From Erinaceus europaeus (Eukaryota; Chordata; Mammalia; Eulipotyphla; Erinaceidae), in the NCBI RefSeq assembly GCF_950295315.1, contig NC_080172.1:75381577-75445576 (forward strand): DNA of 64,000 bases. The letters run 5' to 3'. Below the pieces are notes generated by a model. The model saw nothing but the letters and a program-made list of their open reading frames with translations, made no database searches and was not told where the DNA came from. Position 1 is the stretch's first letter. Every line of letters begins with the position of its first letter. Made by a program: the position numbers and the translations under genes. Positions 12,058-22,425 of the stretch are shown here, in pieces.

Positions 12058-12275
12058 GTGGGAGCAGGGTTGTGGTACACCTAGCTGAGTGCACATGTTA
12101 CAACGCACAAGGATCCGGGTTCAAGTTCCCAGTCCCCACTTGCAGGGGGACAGCTTTGAGAGTGGTGAAGCAGTGTTGCAGGTGTCATTCTGTCTCTCCC
12201 TCCCTCTCAACCACCTCCTTTCCTCTTGATTTCTGGCTGTCTCTATCCAACAAATAAAGATAATAATAAAAAGGA
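12058..12275 (+). mobile_element. SINE-B
   Basis: Head GGTTGTGGTACACCTAGCTG, B box GGGTTCAAGTTCC, tail CTATCCAACAAATAAAGATA. Confidence 0.88.
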
Positions 12276-12310
12276 TGGGCCATTCTAGAGTCTTTTAAAA
12301 GATTTCTTTT

Positions 12311-12650
12311 TGGGGAGTTGGTGGTAGTGCAGTGGGTTAAGCTCACGTGGCACAAAGCACAAGGACCGGTGTGAGGATCCCGGTTCAAGCCCCAGCTCCC
12401 CACCTGCAGGGGGGGGTGGCTTCCTGAGCAGTGAAGCAGGTCTGCAGGTGTCTTTCTCTCCCCCTCTGTCTTCCCCTCCTCTCTCAGTTTCTCTCTGTCC
12501 TATCCAATATCAACAATATCAACAATAATAAAACCACAACAAAGATAATACAACCAGGGCAACAAAAGGGGAAAAAAGTAGCCTCCAGGAAAAGTGGATT
12601 CATGGTGCACCAAGCCCCAGCAATAACCCCAGGAGCAAAAAAAAAAAATT
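12311..12650 (+). mobile_element. SINE-A-long
   Basis: Complete head, a G-run in the hairpin loop, the CAA tract and the 3' module (GCCTCCAGGAAAAGTGGATT to AATAACCCCAGGAG). Confidence 0.88.
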
Positions 12651-12654
12651 GTCA

Positions 12655-12702
12655 CCCCATGTTTTCAAACCCAACACTCCAACCACTGCACCACCTCCCA
12701 AA
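12655..12702 (-). mobile_element. SINE-D head fragment
   Basis: CAACCACTGCACCACCTCCC is the complement of the SINE-D head. Confidence 0.5.
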
Positions 12703-12730
12703 TTGTTTTTTTAAAAAAACACTTTATTTG

Positions 12731-12856
12731 GGGTGGGGATAGATAGCATAATAGTTATGCAAAGAGTCTGTCGTGTTTGAGGCTCCAATGTCCCAGGTTT
12801 ATCCCAGCACCACCATAAGTCAGCTGAGCAGTGAGTGCTGTGATAAAAAAAAATTT
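12731..12856 (+). mobile_element. SINE-C
   Basis: ATAGCATAATAGTTATGCAA head, CCAGGTTTATCCC B-box region, GAGCAGTGAGTGCTGTG end. Confidence 0.8.
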
Positions 12857-12861
12857 TTTTA

Positions 12862-13125
12862 GGGGAGTCGGGCTGTAGCGCAGCGGGTTAAGCGCAGGTG
12901 GCGCAAAGCACAAGGACCGGCATAAGGATCCGGGTTCGAACCCCGGCTCCCCACCTGCAGGGGAGTCGCTTCACAGGTGGTGAAGCAGGTCTGCCCGTCT
13001 CTATCTTTCTCTCCTCCTCTGTCTTCCCCTCTTCTCTCCATTTCTCTCTGTCCTATCCAACAACCAAAACAACAATAACTACAACAATAAAACAACAAAG
13101 GGCAACAAGAGGAAATAAATATTTT
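12862..13125 (+). mobile_element. SINE-A, left arm of an inverted pair
   Basis: Near-consensus head with an intact B box GGGTTCGAACCCC, and the CAA tail ending AACAAGAGGAAATAAATATT. The tail faces the tail of the minus-strand copy at 13137. Confidence 0.92.
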
Positions 13126-13136
13126 TAAAAAAAATT

Positions 13137-13406
13137 TTAATATTTATTTTCCCTTTTGTTGCCTTTGTTGTTTTTTATTGTTGTAGTTATTGTTGTTATT
13201 GATGTCGTCGTTGTTAGACAGGACAGAAAGAAATGGGGAGAGGGGAAGACGGGTAGAGAAAGACAGACATCTGCAGACCTGCTTCACCGCCTGTGAAGTG
13301 ACTCCCCTGCAGGTGGGGAGCCGGGGACTCGAACCGGAATCCTTAAGCCAGCTCTCGAGCTTTGTGCCACATGCGCTTAACTCGCTGCGCTACCACCCAA
13401 CTCCCT
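13137..13406 (-). mobile_element. SINE-A, right arm of an inverted pair
   Basis: Starts with the complement of the CAA tail (TATTTTCCCTTTTGTTGCC) and ends with the head complement CGCTGCGCTACCACCCAACT. Confidence 0.92.
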
Positions 13407-13497
13407 AAATAATTAATTTTATAAATTAAGAATTTATTCAGAGTTTTCAACTTTTACTTCACAAAAATAAAGTTATAAAGACAGAAAAATTTTTAAA

Positions 13498-13738
13498 AAT
13501 ATTCCCTTTGTTGCCCTTTTTTTTTTTTAATTGTTGTTGCTATTGATGTCGTCATTGTTGGATAGGACAGAGAAATGGAGGAGGGGGAGAGAAAGATAGA
13601 CACCTGCAGACCTGCTTCACCACTTGTGAAGCATCTCCTCTGCAGGTGGGGATCAAGGGGCTCCAACCGGGTTCCTTACACCGGTCCTTGCACTTTGCGC
13701 CACCTGTGCTTAACCCGTTGCGCCACCACCCAACTCCC
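13498..13738 (-). mobile_element. SINE-A flanked by target-site duplication
   Basis: AAAGACAGAAAAATTT lies before it and AAAGACAGAAAATTT after it. The body is complete down to TTGCGCCACCACCCAACTCC. Confidence 0.92.
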
Positions 13739-13785
13739 AAAGACAGAAAATTTAAGTTTTAAACTTTTCAAGTGTAATTTTCTTT

Positions 13786-13933
13786 CTTTTTATTTATTTA
13801 TTTATTTATGAGAAAGATAGGAGGAGAGAGAAAGAACCTGACATCTCTCTGGCCCATGTGCTGCCGGGGATCTAACTCAGGACCTCATGCTTGAGAGTCC
13901 AAAGCTTTACCATTGCACCACCTCCCGGACCAC
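13786..13933 (-). mobile_element. SINE-D flanked by target-site duplication
   Basis: GTGTAATTTTC occurs on both sides. The body includes ATGAGAAAGATAGGAGGAGA and the head complement CATTGCACCACCTCCCGGAC. Confidence 0.9.
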
Positions 13934-14099
13934 GTGTAATTTTCAAAATTAAATTTTTGATTATATTACTATTAATATTTTGCTTATGTAGTTTGAGATG
14001 CTTATAACTTTTACAAATAAGTTACATTAAATGTTCCTGAAAAGGAAGTATAAATTCAGGTTAAATGTTAGTAGCATTGTCCATTATTAATAACATACT

Positions 14100-14215
14100 G
14101 TGGGGCAAATAAAATAGTTTACTTGGATTGTGTATTGCTTTAGCATCTGTATGACCCAGGTGCAAGCCTGGCTCCCACCACATTGGAGGAAGCTTTCTTG
14201 GTGTGTCTTTATCTG
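14100..14215 (+). mobile_element. SINE-E
   Basis: Diverged head AGTTTACTTGGATTGTGTAT and the CCACCACATTGGAGGAAGCT segment. Confidence 0.7.
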
Positions 14216-14650
14216 TGACTTGAAGTGACCTACCAGTGCATCATGGAACTGCTTGGTGGTCTTTTGTTCATGACTCAGCATATACAATAGCAAGTATGTT
14301 GCCAAACTTGCTTACTTGAGAGAACTGCCTGAGTCCCTGCATTGTGGATTTTGAGTTTCCCTTAGCCTGAAATCTGGGCACAGGGATGGAGAAGATCAGA
14401 GGAGGCATGTGGAGAACGATGACTGATGACTGCCACTTTGTAGTCTTGCAAAGAATTTCAGCCTGTATATACTTCACAACAAACCATGGAGCTTAACTGC
14501 TTTCACTCCCCCAACCTCCCAAAAAGTGCCTGAGTGCATCAACTGTGCTCCTGAGGTTTGTGTCATACTTGGGTCATGTTTCTGGCTGTTGTTCTGCCAG
14601 AGGAATGTGTTATTTTCAGTAGAGGCTAAAGCAGAGGAAGAAAGTTAAAT
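14216..14650. other. Intergenic, nothing recognised
   Basis: Unique-looking DNA with no exon or repeat that I can name. Confidence 0.4.
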
Positions 14651-14812
14651 TCAGTGGCTTGAGAAGTAACTGGTAAAAGAGCATCTGATTTTCCTGCTTG
14701 AGGTTCCTAGTTCTAGCCTAACATCACATTTACTATAATAATGCTCTGGCTTATCTCTGTCTCTTTTCTGCCTCTTGTGAAACTCTCAAAGTAATTAAAA
14801 AAAAAAAAAGTT
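14651..14812 (+). mobile_element. Degraded tRNA-type SINE
   Basis: The layout (AAAGAGCATCTGATTTTCCT head, GGTTCCTAGTTCTAG, CTTATCTCTGTCTC, A-run) resembles SINE-D or SINE-C, but it is heavily diverged. Confidence 0.4.
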
Positions 14813-15136
14813 AAGAATGCAGCTGTCAACATCTGAGTCCTACCAACAGGATGATTGTTTCTAAGACATTCTAGTACAGGATTGGGAAAGTTTTTTTTTT
14901 TTTGTCCCATCTTTCATGAGCTATACAAAATTATCAACTTAAAATTAGCACTTAATGTTGCTGTGGCTAAAAGCAACTAAATTTATTGAATTTTTGATTC
15001 TTGTCTGCACTTGCCTGGCAAAGCTAGACAAAAATGACTTCATAGTCCAGACCTTCCCCATGTCTGCTTTAGAAGGAAATTACTATCCTTCCCCTTAATC
15101 TTATCTTTGCTAGAAAATAAGAATATCTGTTTAATT

Positions 15137-15277
15137 TTTTTTAAGATTTTATTTATTATTAATGAGAAAGATAGGAGGAGAGAAAGAACTCTGGTATATG
15201 TGCTGCCAGGGATTGAACTCAGGACCTCATGCTTGAAAATCCAGTGTTTTATCCACTGTGCCACCTCCCAGGCCACC
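15137..15277 (-). mobile_element. SINE-D
   Basis: TAATGAGAAAGATAGGAGGA, GGGATTGAACTCAGGACCTC, then TATCCACTGTGCCACCTCCC. Confidence 0.88.
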
Positions 15278-15309
15278 TTTGTTTAATTTTTTTTTTTATA
15301 TTTTTCTTC

Positions 15310-15425
15310 TTTTTTTTTTTTAACCAGGGCACAGCTCAACTCTGGCTTATGGTGGTATGGGGGATTGAACCTGGTACTTTTGGAGCCTCAGGCATTAGTC
15401 TCTTTATGCTATCTACCCCTACCAA
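15310..15425 (-). mobile_element. SINE-C
   Basis: A T-run, CTCTGGCTTATGGTGGTATG, GGATTGAACCTGG and the head complement ATGCTATCTACCCC. Confidence 0.85.
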
Positions 15426-15483
15426 TTCATTTAAAAGGATCAGAGTAGCAAGAAAGTCTATGGAAGGGTTATAATACTTTTGC

Positions 15484-15530
15484 TGAGGCCCAGGCAGTGG
15501 TGTACCTAGTGGAGCGTACACGTTACTTTT
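15484..15530 (+). mobile_element. SINE-B head fragment
   Basis: GCCCAGGCAGTGGTGTACCT and the GAGCGTACACGTTAC remnant only. About 470 bp of unassigned DNA follow to 15998. Confidence 0.5.
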
Positions 15531-15998
15531 GCCTGGGACCTGGCTATGGAAACCATTTTGGAAGAAGAAATTTAGGGAAGTACTTTTGAAGGAAACTTAA
15601 ATGGTGCTTGAATGATGAAATCCCATCTGAACCTGCCTTAAACATGCTCAGAACACTTACAGTAACCTACAGTTGGGAAAAACTATGCAATGAGACTATA
15701 ATGTGCTGAATAGCTTATGCAATTTATTCAACAGTGTACTGAAAGTGAAAAACAGTGCTGTAAGTCAGATTTAAAATAATGGTTTTTACAGTTAGTTTTG
15801 TAACAGTAAAGGAGAGCAATTGTGTATTGAACAATTTGGGTCCCATCAGTAGTTGTTAATGATACTTGCTTTTTTGCCTGGCATTTCCCAGAAATCATCT
15901 TTATTACTAAAAACCTGCTCTGTATCATTCTTTAAGCAAAGACCTAGAACAATTCCTTTATGTTGGTATGGGGGCAGGTCTTTAGAACTTTTTCAATA

Positions 15999-16274
15999 GG
16001 GGGTCAGGCGGTGATTCACCCAGTTAAGCACACACACTTTACCATGCACAAGGACACATGTTGGAACTCCCACTGCCCACCTATGTGGGGGTGCTTCAGG
16101 AGCTGTGAAGCAGGTTTGCAGGTGTCTCTGTCTTTCCTTTCCCTCTCAATTTCTGTCCTATCTATAAAAAAAAAAAAGGGGGGGTGGGGGAGGAAAAAGT
16201 GGCTACTAGGAGTGGTGGATTTATAGTGCAGGCATCCAACCCCAGTGATAACCTTGGTAGCAAAAAAAAAAAAA
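15999..16274 (+). mobile_element. SINE B/A hybrid with 3' module
   Basis: A B-type head runs into a CTGTCCTATCTA block and A/G run. The 3' module (GTGGATTTATAGTGCAGGCA, GATAACCTTGG) follows directly, with no CAA tract. Confidence 0.8.
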
Positions 16275-16292
16275 TCAATAAAAATATTTTTT

Positions 16293-16620
16293 GGTCCAGC
16301 TACCAACATAGCTTACTTGGGTAGTATACTGCTTTGCCATGCATGAGATCTGCATTTGAACCCAGACCCCCCCCCACCAACACACACACACACCAGAGGA
16401 AGCTTCAGTGTAATGGTTTTCTCTCTCACACGTTTTATTTTTTTATTTTAATGAGAGACCAGAGCACTGCTCAGCTCTGGATTATAGTGGTGCTGGACAT
16501 TGAACCTGGGGCCTCAGAGCTTGGGCATGAAAGTTTTGCATGACCATTATGCTGTCTCCCCTGCCCCTCTTTCACTATTTTCTGCCTGTTTCTATTAAAA
16601 AAGAAAAGAAAGAAAAACTG
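16293..16620 (+). mobile_element. SINE-E interrupted by a SINE-C
   Basis: The head TAGCTTACTTGGGTAGTATA and CAGAGGAAGCTTCAGTGTAA stop at about 16430. The pyrimidine tail resumes at about 16569 (TCTTTCACTATTTTCTGCC) after the inserted element. Confidence 0.7.
16432..16568 (-). mobile_element. SINE-C variant nested in SINE-E
   Basis: TTTTAATGAGAGACCAGAGC, GCTCAGCTCTGGATTATAGT, then CATTATGCTGTCTCCCCTGC. It is younger than the element it splits. Confidence 0.78.
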
Positions 16621-16644
16621 ACCTCTTTAAAGTTGCACTCTACT

Positions 16645-16732
16645 TAGCTTGAGGAAATAGCATAGTGTTTATGCAAAAGACTCTCATGCCTGAGGCTCTG
16701 AGGTCTCAGGTTCAATCCCTGATACCAGCGGA
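16645..16732 (+). mobile_element. SINE-C, 3'-truncated
   Basis: AAATAGCATAGTGTTTATGC head and GGTTCAATCCCTGATACCA; the sequence then switches to a SINE-E. Confidence 0.75.
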
Positions 16733-16747
16733 ATACTTTGTTTGTCA

Positions 16748-16905
16748 GCGGAATACTTTATTTGGACAGTGTGCTGTTTTTTACATTTGTATAACCCAGG
16801 TTTGAGTCTGGACTCCACTGCATTGAAGGCAACTTCAGTACTTTGCACTCTTCTACTCTCTACTTCTCTGTATCTATCTTAAGATACATAAAATTTAAAA
16901 AGAAA
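16748..16905 (+). mobile_element. SINE-E
   Basis: CAGCGGAATACTTTATTTGG and ATAACCCAGGTTTGAGTC. CAGCGGAATACTTT also occurs just upstream (about 16727), as expected of a target-site duplication into the SINE-C. Confidence 0.7.
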
Positions 16906-16911
16906 GAAAAT

Positions 16912-17180
16912 GGGGAGTCGGGCGGTAGCGCAGCGGGTTACGGCGCACCTGGCGCAAAGCGCAAGGAACAGCCTAAGGATGCCGGTTCGAGCCCCCGGCT
17001 CCCCACCTGCAGGGGAGTCGCTTCACAAGTGGTGAAGCAGGTCTGCAGGTGTCTATCTTTCTCTCCCCCTCTCTGTCTTCGCCTCCTCTATTTCTCTCTG
17101 CCCTATCCAACATCGACATCAACAACAATAATAACTACAACAATAAAAAACAAGGGCAACAAAAGGAAATAAACATTTAA
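16912..17180 (+). mobile_element. SINE-A
   Basis: Near-consensus: GGGAGTCGGGCGGTAGCGCA head, GCCGGTTCGAGCCCCC, intact hairpin, CAA tail. Confidence 0.93.
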
Positions 17181-17191
17181 AAATTTAAACA

Positions 17192-17308
17192 GTTTCCCAC
17201 CTGTAGGGGGAAAGCTTCACAAGTGGTGAAGCACGCCTTCAGGTGTCCCCCTCCCTTCTCAATTTCTCTGTCTTTATCCAATAATAAAATGAAAGATTAA
17301 AAAAATAA
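17192..17308 (+). mobile_element. SINE-B, 5'-truncated
   Basis: Begins at CCCACCTGTAGGGGGAAAGC and ends TTTATCCAATAATAAAATGA. Confidence 0.8.
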
Positions 17309-17380
17309 AACAGTAAACATTTGCTGCAGTTTAATACTAGGCAACTTTGGGAACTGATAAAATACTCAAAAAGTAATTCT

Positions 17381-17550
17381 GGGCTGTGAGATATCTCCCT
17401 TGGTAGAGCATGCGCTTTACCGTGTTAGAACTTCCTTGGGTTTGAGCCCCTGGCACCACATAGGGACACCAAGCATGGCACCAAGGTTAAGTACCATGAA
17501 TTGTGGAGCAATGTTGTGGTATATTTCTCTGTATCTGAAATAAATTTATT
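17381..17550 (+). mobile_element. SINE-E-like, diverged
   Basis: GAGATATCTCCCTTGGTAGA head, GGGTTTGAGCCCCTGGCACC, end near CTGTATCTGAAATAAATTT. Confidence 0.6.
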
Positions 17551-17609
17551 AACCTCTTCATAAGGAACCAACACATTGCCAAATCTGGGTTTTCTTTGAA
17601 TTTCTCTTA

Positions 17610-18030
17610 ACCTACGTACCAGAGAACTGCTCAGCTTGGGGGTCTGGCAGTAGCACACTGGCTAAGCACACAAGGCACAAAGCGCAAGGACTGGAGTAAG
17701 GATCTGGGTTCAAGCCCCCAGCTCCTCACCTTCAGGGGGCGCTTGACAAGCAGTGAAGCAAGTCTGCAGGTGTCTTTCTCTTCCCCTCTGGCTTCCCCTC
17801 ATCTCTTGATTTCTCTCTGTCCTATCCAACAATAACAACAGCAATTAACTATCAATAAGAAACAACAAATGGCAACAAAATGGGAAAAATGGCTTCCAGG
17901 AGGAGTGGTTTTGTAGTGCAGTGATAACCCTGGAGGAAAAAAAAGAAAAAAAGAGAGAACTACTCAGCTATACCTTTTGATGGTGCCAGGGATAAAAACT
18001 GGATTTTAAACTATCAAACTCATGAAAGTC
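17610..18030 (-). mobile_element. SINE-C variant split by a SINE-A-long
   Basis: ACCAGAGAACTGCTCAGCT at the left continues at about 17955 as ACTACTCAGCTATACC, then the ...GGGATAAAAACTGG remnant. Confidence 0.65.
17636..17953 (+). mobile_element. SINE-A-long with target-site duplication
   Basis: AGAGAACTGCTCAGCT flanks it on the left and, with one mismatch, on the right. The 3' module is present and somewhat shortened. Confidence 0.88.
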
Positions 18031-18070
18031 TTGGCCCCATGGGTCTTGCTGGCAATAGAAATTATTCGCG

Positions 18071-18433
18071 GGGGGTCGGGCGGTGGCGCAGTGGGTTAAG
18101 CGCATGTGGCACAAAGCGCAAGGACCAGCGTAATGATCCCGGTTCAAGCCCCCGGCTCCCCACCTGCAGGGGAGTCGCTTCACAAGTGGTGAAGCAGGTC
18201 TGCAGTTGTCTTTCTTTCTCTCCCCTTCTCTGTCTTCCCCTCCTCTCTCCATTTCTCTCTGTCCTGTCCAACAACGAACAACATCAACAATGGTAATAAT
18301 AATAACCACAACGAGGCCACAACAACAAGGGCAACAAAAGGGGGGGGGGGGAATGGCCTCCAGGAGCGGTGGATTCATGGTGCAGGCACCGAGCCCAGCA
18401 ATAACCCTGGAGGAAAAAAAAAAAAAAAAAAAA
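18071..18433 (+). mobile_element. SINE-A-long with target-site duplication
   Basis: Complete copy, from GGGGGTCGGGCGGTGGCGCA to CCTCCAGG...CCTGGAGG and an A-run. AAATTATTC flanks both sides. An 11-G run lies between the CAA tract and the module. Confidence 0.93.
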
Positions 18434-18703
18434 TTATTCACATCTTGGATGACAGCCATCCCTTCTCATGGGAGCTTGATGTGGAGGAGATATTATTTTG
18501 GATCCAATGTATTTCTCCTTAACTCCTTATATTTTAGCATTAACAGAAACATAATGAATCAGTAAGATATTGGGAAGGATGATGGTAGCGGATAGAGAAA
18601 ATAAGGGGAGGATATTGTAAATCAACTTTATGCCCTTTTACCCCAAGTGAGTTTATTATTTTCTAACTGTTGTGAACATAGTTGTTCAGCGAAAAATTCA
18701 GAA

Positions 18704-18898
18704 ACGGCCAGGTGGTGGTGCACCGGGTAAAGCACACGTACAAGAACCTAGCCAAGGATCCCAGTTCAAGCTCTCAGTTCTCCACTTGCAGATGGAGTAT
18801 CGCTTCACAAGTGGTGAAGCAGGTCTGCAGATGTCTCTTTCTCTCCCCCTCTCTTATCTTTCCCTCCTCTCTCAATTTCTCTCTTTCTTATCCAATAA
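18704..18898 (+). mobile_element. SINE-B/A intermediate with target-site duplication
   Basis: AAAAATTCAGAAAC occurs before the head and after the CTTATCCAATA end. The hairpin is intact. Confidence 0.9.
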
Positions 18899-19028
18899 AA
18901 AATTCAGAAACCAGGAAGGTTCTGAAAATCCTGACTATATAATCCAGAGCTAATGGTAAAGTTTATCATTGGAAAGCTGTAACTTTTTTTACTCCCTTCA
19001 CCCATTTTGCAGTTATGTTAAATATTTC

Positions 19029-19162
19029 AAAGATTTATTTATGAGAGAGATAGGGGAGAAAGAGAACTCAGTTGTAACTGGTACATGTGCTGCTGGGGAC
19101 TGAATTCTATAATTCTTAGGAGTCCAATGCTTTATCCACTATGCCACTTCCCAGACCACTTT
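19029..19162 (-). mobile_element. SINE-D
   Basis: ATTTATGAGAGAGATAGGGG and TTATCCACTATGCCACTTCC. Confidence 0.82.
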
Positions 19163-19183
19163 TGTTTTAAAAATCTAATCATA

Positions 19184-19382
19184 AGGACCAGAGGGCTAAC
19201 CTGGTTGCTCACATGTTAAAATGCTCAAGGACCCAGTTTGAGCCCCAGTTTGAGGGAGAAAGTTTTGCAAATGGTCATGCAGTGTTGCAGGTGTCTCTGT
19301 CTCTAGCCCTCTTTATTACCTCCTATCTCGTTTTCTGGCTGTCTCTATCCAATAAAAAAGATAATAAAATTTTAAAAATTAA
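19184..19382 (+). mobile_element. SINE-B
   Basis: Diverged head GGACCAGAGGGCTAACCTGG, tail CTCTATCCAATAAAAAAGAT. Confidence 0.8.
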
Positions 19383-19399
19383 TCAGAAAGGGGCTGGGC

Positions 19400-20844
19400 A
19401 GTAGCTGCTCAGATGCCCCGCTAACCACGAGAAGCAGATTGTTTGTGTTTCTTTCACAGGAATCCCGCTGGACCCCTGCACACTCTGACATCACCCACTA
19501 GATGGCACACCCCCCGAAACCCTAGATGTCACTTAACGCGATCTGAAGAACCTGATTCACAGACTCCAAGGACAGAACTTTTTACTGCCTGTCTGCCCTT
19601 CCTGCTTCTGCTTTGCCTGTCACGTTTTGGTGGTTCCAGCTCACTGTCTACAGAGACGTGGAATTCCAGCGGCTGACCTTCCTCATGCAGCGTTTCACCC
19701 CCTGCCATTTCTCCCCTTAGTCGCCTACTTTGGACTGACACTTATATCGGACTTGCTGGTTTACCCTTTGGACACTTTACACAATTTTACAGCAGCTTCC
19801 TTCCCTTCATGCTGCTGGCTTTTCAAAGACTGACCCTGAATAGTTCATAGACTTTGCAGACTGTTGCCTTGAGGACTGTACAATGCCAAATAGCCCCTCC
19901 GCTTGGTGGGCCATGCCCTTCCGCCTACAGGTCCTGCCCTTTGAGGCAGGAAACGCCCCCTCATTACGAACCCTTGCCCCCCCCCCCCAGAGACAGGGAA
20001 CGTTCCTTTGCACACCAAGCCTTCCCTACTTGTCCCTTCCTGTTTTATCATTCAGGTTTATGCCCAAAAGGTCTCTGCTCACCCCTCCACCACTATTCCT
20101 CAGTCACAGATAGTCTTTTATAGACATTGACCCATCTTAATGCGATGACTACATAGAAAGATAGGGAAAGATGTAGAAAAATTGTGAGGAGATGGTGGAG
20201 CCTGGCAGAGCTTAACCTATGAGATGAGTCCCTTCAGGTAAGTCTCTCTCTCTACAGAGGGGTTGAGCACAGAGGGGACACATAAATCTCACAAGGTTGG
20301 AGGCCATGTAAGTCTTCCCTCCCGCACAAAAACATCCTACATCCTCCCACCTGAGCATGGCATTCCTTAAAAACACTTAAGCCTGCTCCACTCTAAATTT
20401 CCTATACTGTGGCCATTAGATATAAGGAAAGGGGGAGATGCTGGGAAATTGTGCAGATGCAGTCACATCTGCCATGTTGTGCCCTCAGGGCACTGTTGTT
20501 TCCCCACGATAGTTGGAGTGCTTTGGTTACTCCTCCCCCTTCTCATTCTCATGAGAGTTACTATCCTACCCCGGAGTGCTATGGTTACTCCTCCCCCTTC
20601 TCATTCTCGTGAGAGCTATTTCCATAAAAGCCCTTCTTCTTCCGGACCTCACTCTCTCGCCCGCCTTTCACTTGGGTGATTAGACACAGGGAAGGTTGCT
20701 GTGCAAGGCGGCCATTTTTGCTACCTCCACATGGCCCAAGCTGCTTCTCTCTCACCCAACTCTGAGGTGCCAGCGCAAATAAAGGATTGAGTTCCCTGTC
20801 TGCTCCAAACCTCCTTTTTCTGCATCCCTCCGCCGCAAGTGACA
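19400..20844 (+). mobile_element. Endogenous retrovirus remnant (3' internal region plus LTR)
   Basis: A non-SINE block of higher GC than its surroundings. The last 406 bp look like a retroviral LTR. Just before it lies a purine run (AAGGAAAGGGGGAGA) of the polypurine-tract type. The internal part (19400-20438) has many stops and no recognisable gag, pol or env, and no 5' LTR is seen. The general layout (short U3, ATAAAAG, AATAAA, U5) suggests a class I (gamma-like) element, which is an inference. It cannot code for a virus. Confidence 0.65.
20439..20844 (+). repeat. Retroviral LTR
   Basis: Starts TGCTGGGAAATTG after a purine tract. It holds a 58-bp direct repeat (units from 20515 and 20573) in the U3 part, a TATA-like ATAAAAG at 20624-20630, AATAAA at 20778-20783, and ends near GTGACA. 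The 5' TG and 3' CA fit LTR ends. Confidence 0.7.
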
Positions 20845-21189
20845 TGCATATAGTTCTATATAACTGTAATGTGTAGGTTTTTATTACCACAATCAAGGCA
20901 CCATAAGGCTGCTTTTATAGCCCCATTTCTTCTCTCTCTTTCATTTCTAACACTTGGTAACCATTTGTTTTCCAGTTCTATAAATTTGTTCCCAGAATGA
21001 TACATCATTGGAATCACACAGAGTCGGCTTTCAACTTTTTTCTCTATTAACTAATTTCTTGAGGTTCATCAAATTGTTGTATGTGCACACAATTTTACCT
21101 ATTACTGCCTTTCCATGGTATGGATGTACTGAATTTTATTCATTCACTCTTTGAATATCATTTTAGTTGCTATTGCAAACGAAAATTGT

Positions 21190-21402
21190 GGGGGCCAGGT
21201 GGTGGTGCACATGGTCGAACACATATTTAACAATGCATAAGGACCCAGGTTTGAGCCTCCGGTCTCCACCTGTGGAGGATAGCTTCACAAGTGGTGAAAC
21301 AGTACTGCAGGCGTCTCTCCTCTCCCCCCCCCCCCACCTTCCTTACCCTCTCGATTTCTGGCTGTTATTACTCCAATAAATAAATAATAAAAATAATAAA
21401 AG
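21190..21402 (+). mobile_element. SINE-B
   Basis: GGCCAGGTGGTGGTGCACAT head, a C-run in the CT block, tail CTCCAATAAATAAATAATAA. Confidence 0.88.
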
Positions 21403-21609
21403 CTGTACGTACATTTTCATTTCTTAAAAAGTGTCTGACAGTGTAAAGTGATGCGAAGTGGTAAGTGCAATATTTATATATATTTTAAAAGGTCAGATTG
21501 TCCAGTGTGATTCTGCTATTTTAGCATGAATGATCCTTGCCAGCATTTGGTTTAATACTTAGTTTTTCTAGAAGTCATTCTATGTATGTATGTATATATG
21601 TGTGTGTGG

Positions 21610-21712
21610 ACCTATTTAAATTTATTGGGGTGATTAATGGTTTACAGTCGACAGTAAAAAACTGGGATCCTTGCACCAGTCTTTGCCCAATCCCCTTATT
21701 TTTATTGAAAAA
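21610..21712 (-). mobile_element. L1 3'-end fragment
   Basis: ATTAATGGTTTACAGTCGAC is the complement of the L1 3' end seen at about 34235-34262 (GACTGTAAACCATTAATTC). Confidence 0.6.
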
Positions 21713-21722
21713 TTCTTTTAAG

Positions 21723-22050
21723 GGGGGTCGGGCGGTGGTACAGCTGGTTAAGCGCATTTGGCACAAAGTGGCTGAAGGATCCCGGCTTAAGCCCCTAGCT
21801 CCCCACCTGCAGGGGGGTCACTTCACAACCAGTGAAGCAGGTCTGCAGGTGTCTTTCTCTCCTCTGTCTTCTCCTCTCTCGATTTTTCTATGTCCTATCC
21901 AACAACGACATCAATAGCAACAATAATAATAGCCACAACGATAAAACAACCAGGGCAACAAAAGGGGAAAAAATAGCCTCCCAGAACAGTGGATTCATAA
22001 TGCAGGCACCGAGCCACAGCAATAACCCTGGAGGAGAAAAAAAAAAAATT
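21723..22050 (+). mobile_element. SINE-A-long with target-site duplication
   Basis: GGGTCGGGCGGTGGTACAGC head, CAA tract, and module GCCTCCCAGAACAGTGGATT to AATAACCCTGGAGG. AAAAATTCTTT-like flanks are on both sides. Confidence 0.9.
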
Positions 22051-22319
22051 CTTTAAAAAAAAAGGAATTACTTTATCAGAAGTAAGTTCAACTAACGTTG
22101 GTTTATTTCTACAGTCTCTGTTGACTAACGTGTCTGTTCTTTTTACTAGTTTTGATTAAAGTGTCTTTTACTAGTCTTGGTTATTGCAGCTGTGTATTAT
22201 AAGCCTTAACAAAGACCTTATTCTTCACACAAAATTGTCTTAGCTTGTCTGTGTACATTTTGGAGTAATCCTGTCTCTTGTCAGCAAAAATCTTGCTGGA
22301 TTTTTATAGAAATGTTAGA

Positions 22320-22425
22320 TTTAATGGTTATGCAGAGAAACTCATGTCTAAGGCTCCAAAAGTCCCAGGTTCAATCCCCCACACCACAAGCCAGAGCCAA
22401 GTAGTGCTCTGGTAAAAAAAAAAAT
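22320..22425 (+). mobile_element. SINE-C
   Basis: TTAATGGTTATGCAGAGAAA, GGTTCAATCCCCCACACC, GTGCTCTGGTAAAA. Confidence 0.83.

Noticed and set aside
12862..12960. tRNA gene
   Set aside because: The head has A- and B-box-like sequence, but it is followed by the SINE body and is repeated many times. It does not fold as a clean tRNA with a proper anticodon arm that I can show.
13137..13406. CRISPR-like array suggested by repeated short units
   Set aside because: The repeats are dispersed SINEs with decayed copies, not evenly spaced direct repeats, and the DNA is mammalian.
19443..20123. Coding remains of env or another viral gene in the ERV block
   Set aside because: The frames are short and overlapping, with no family motif. 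I can support only the LTR and purine tract.
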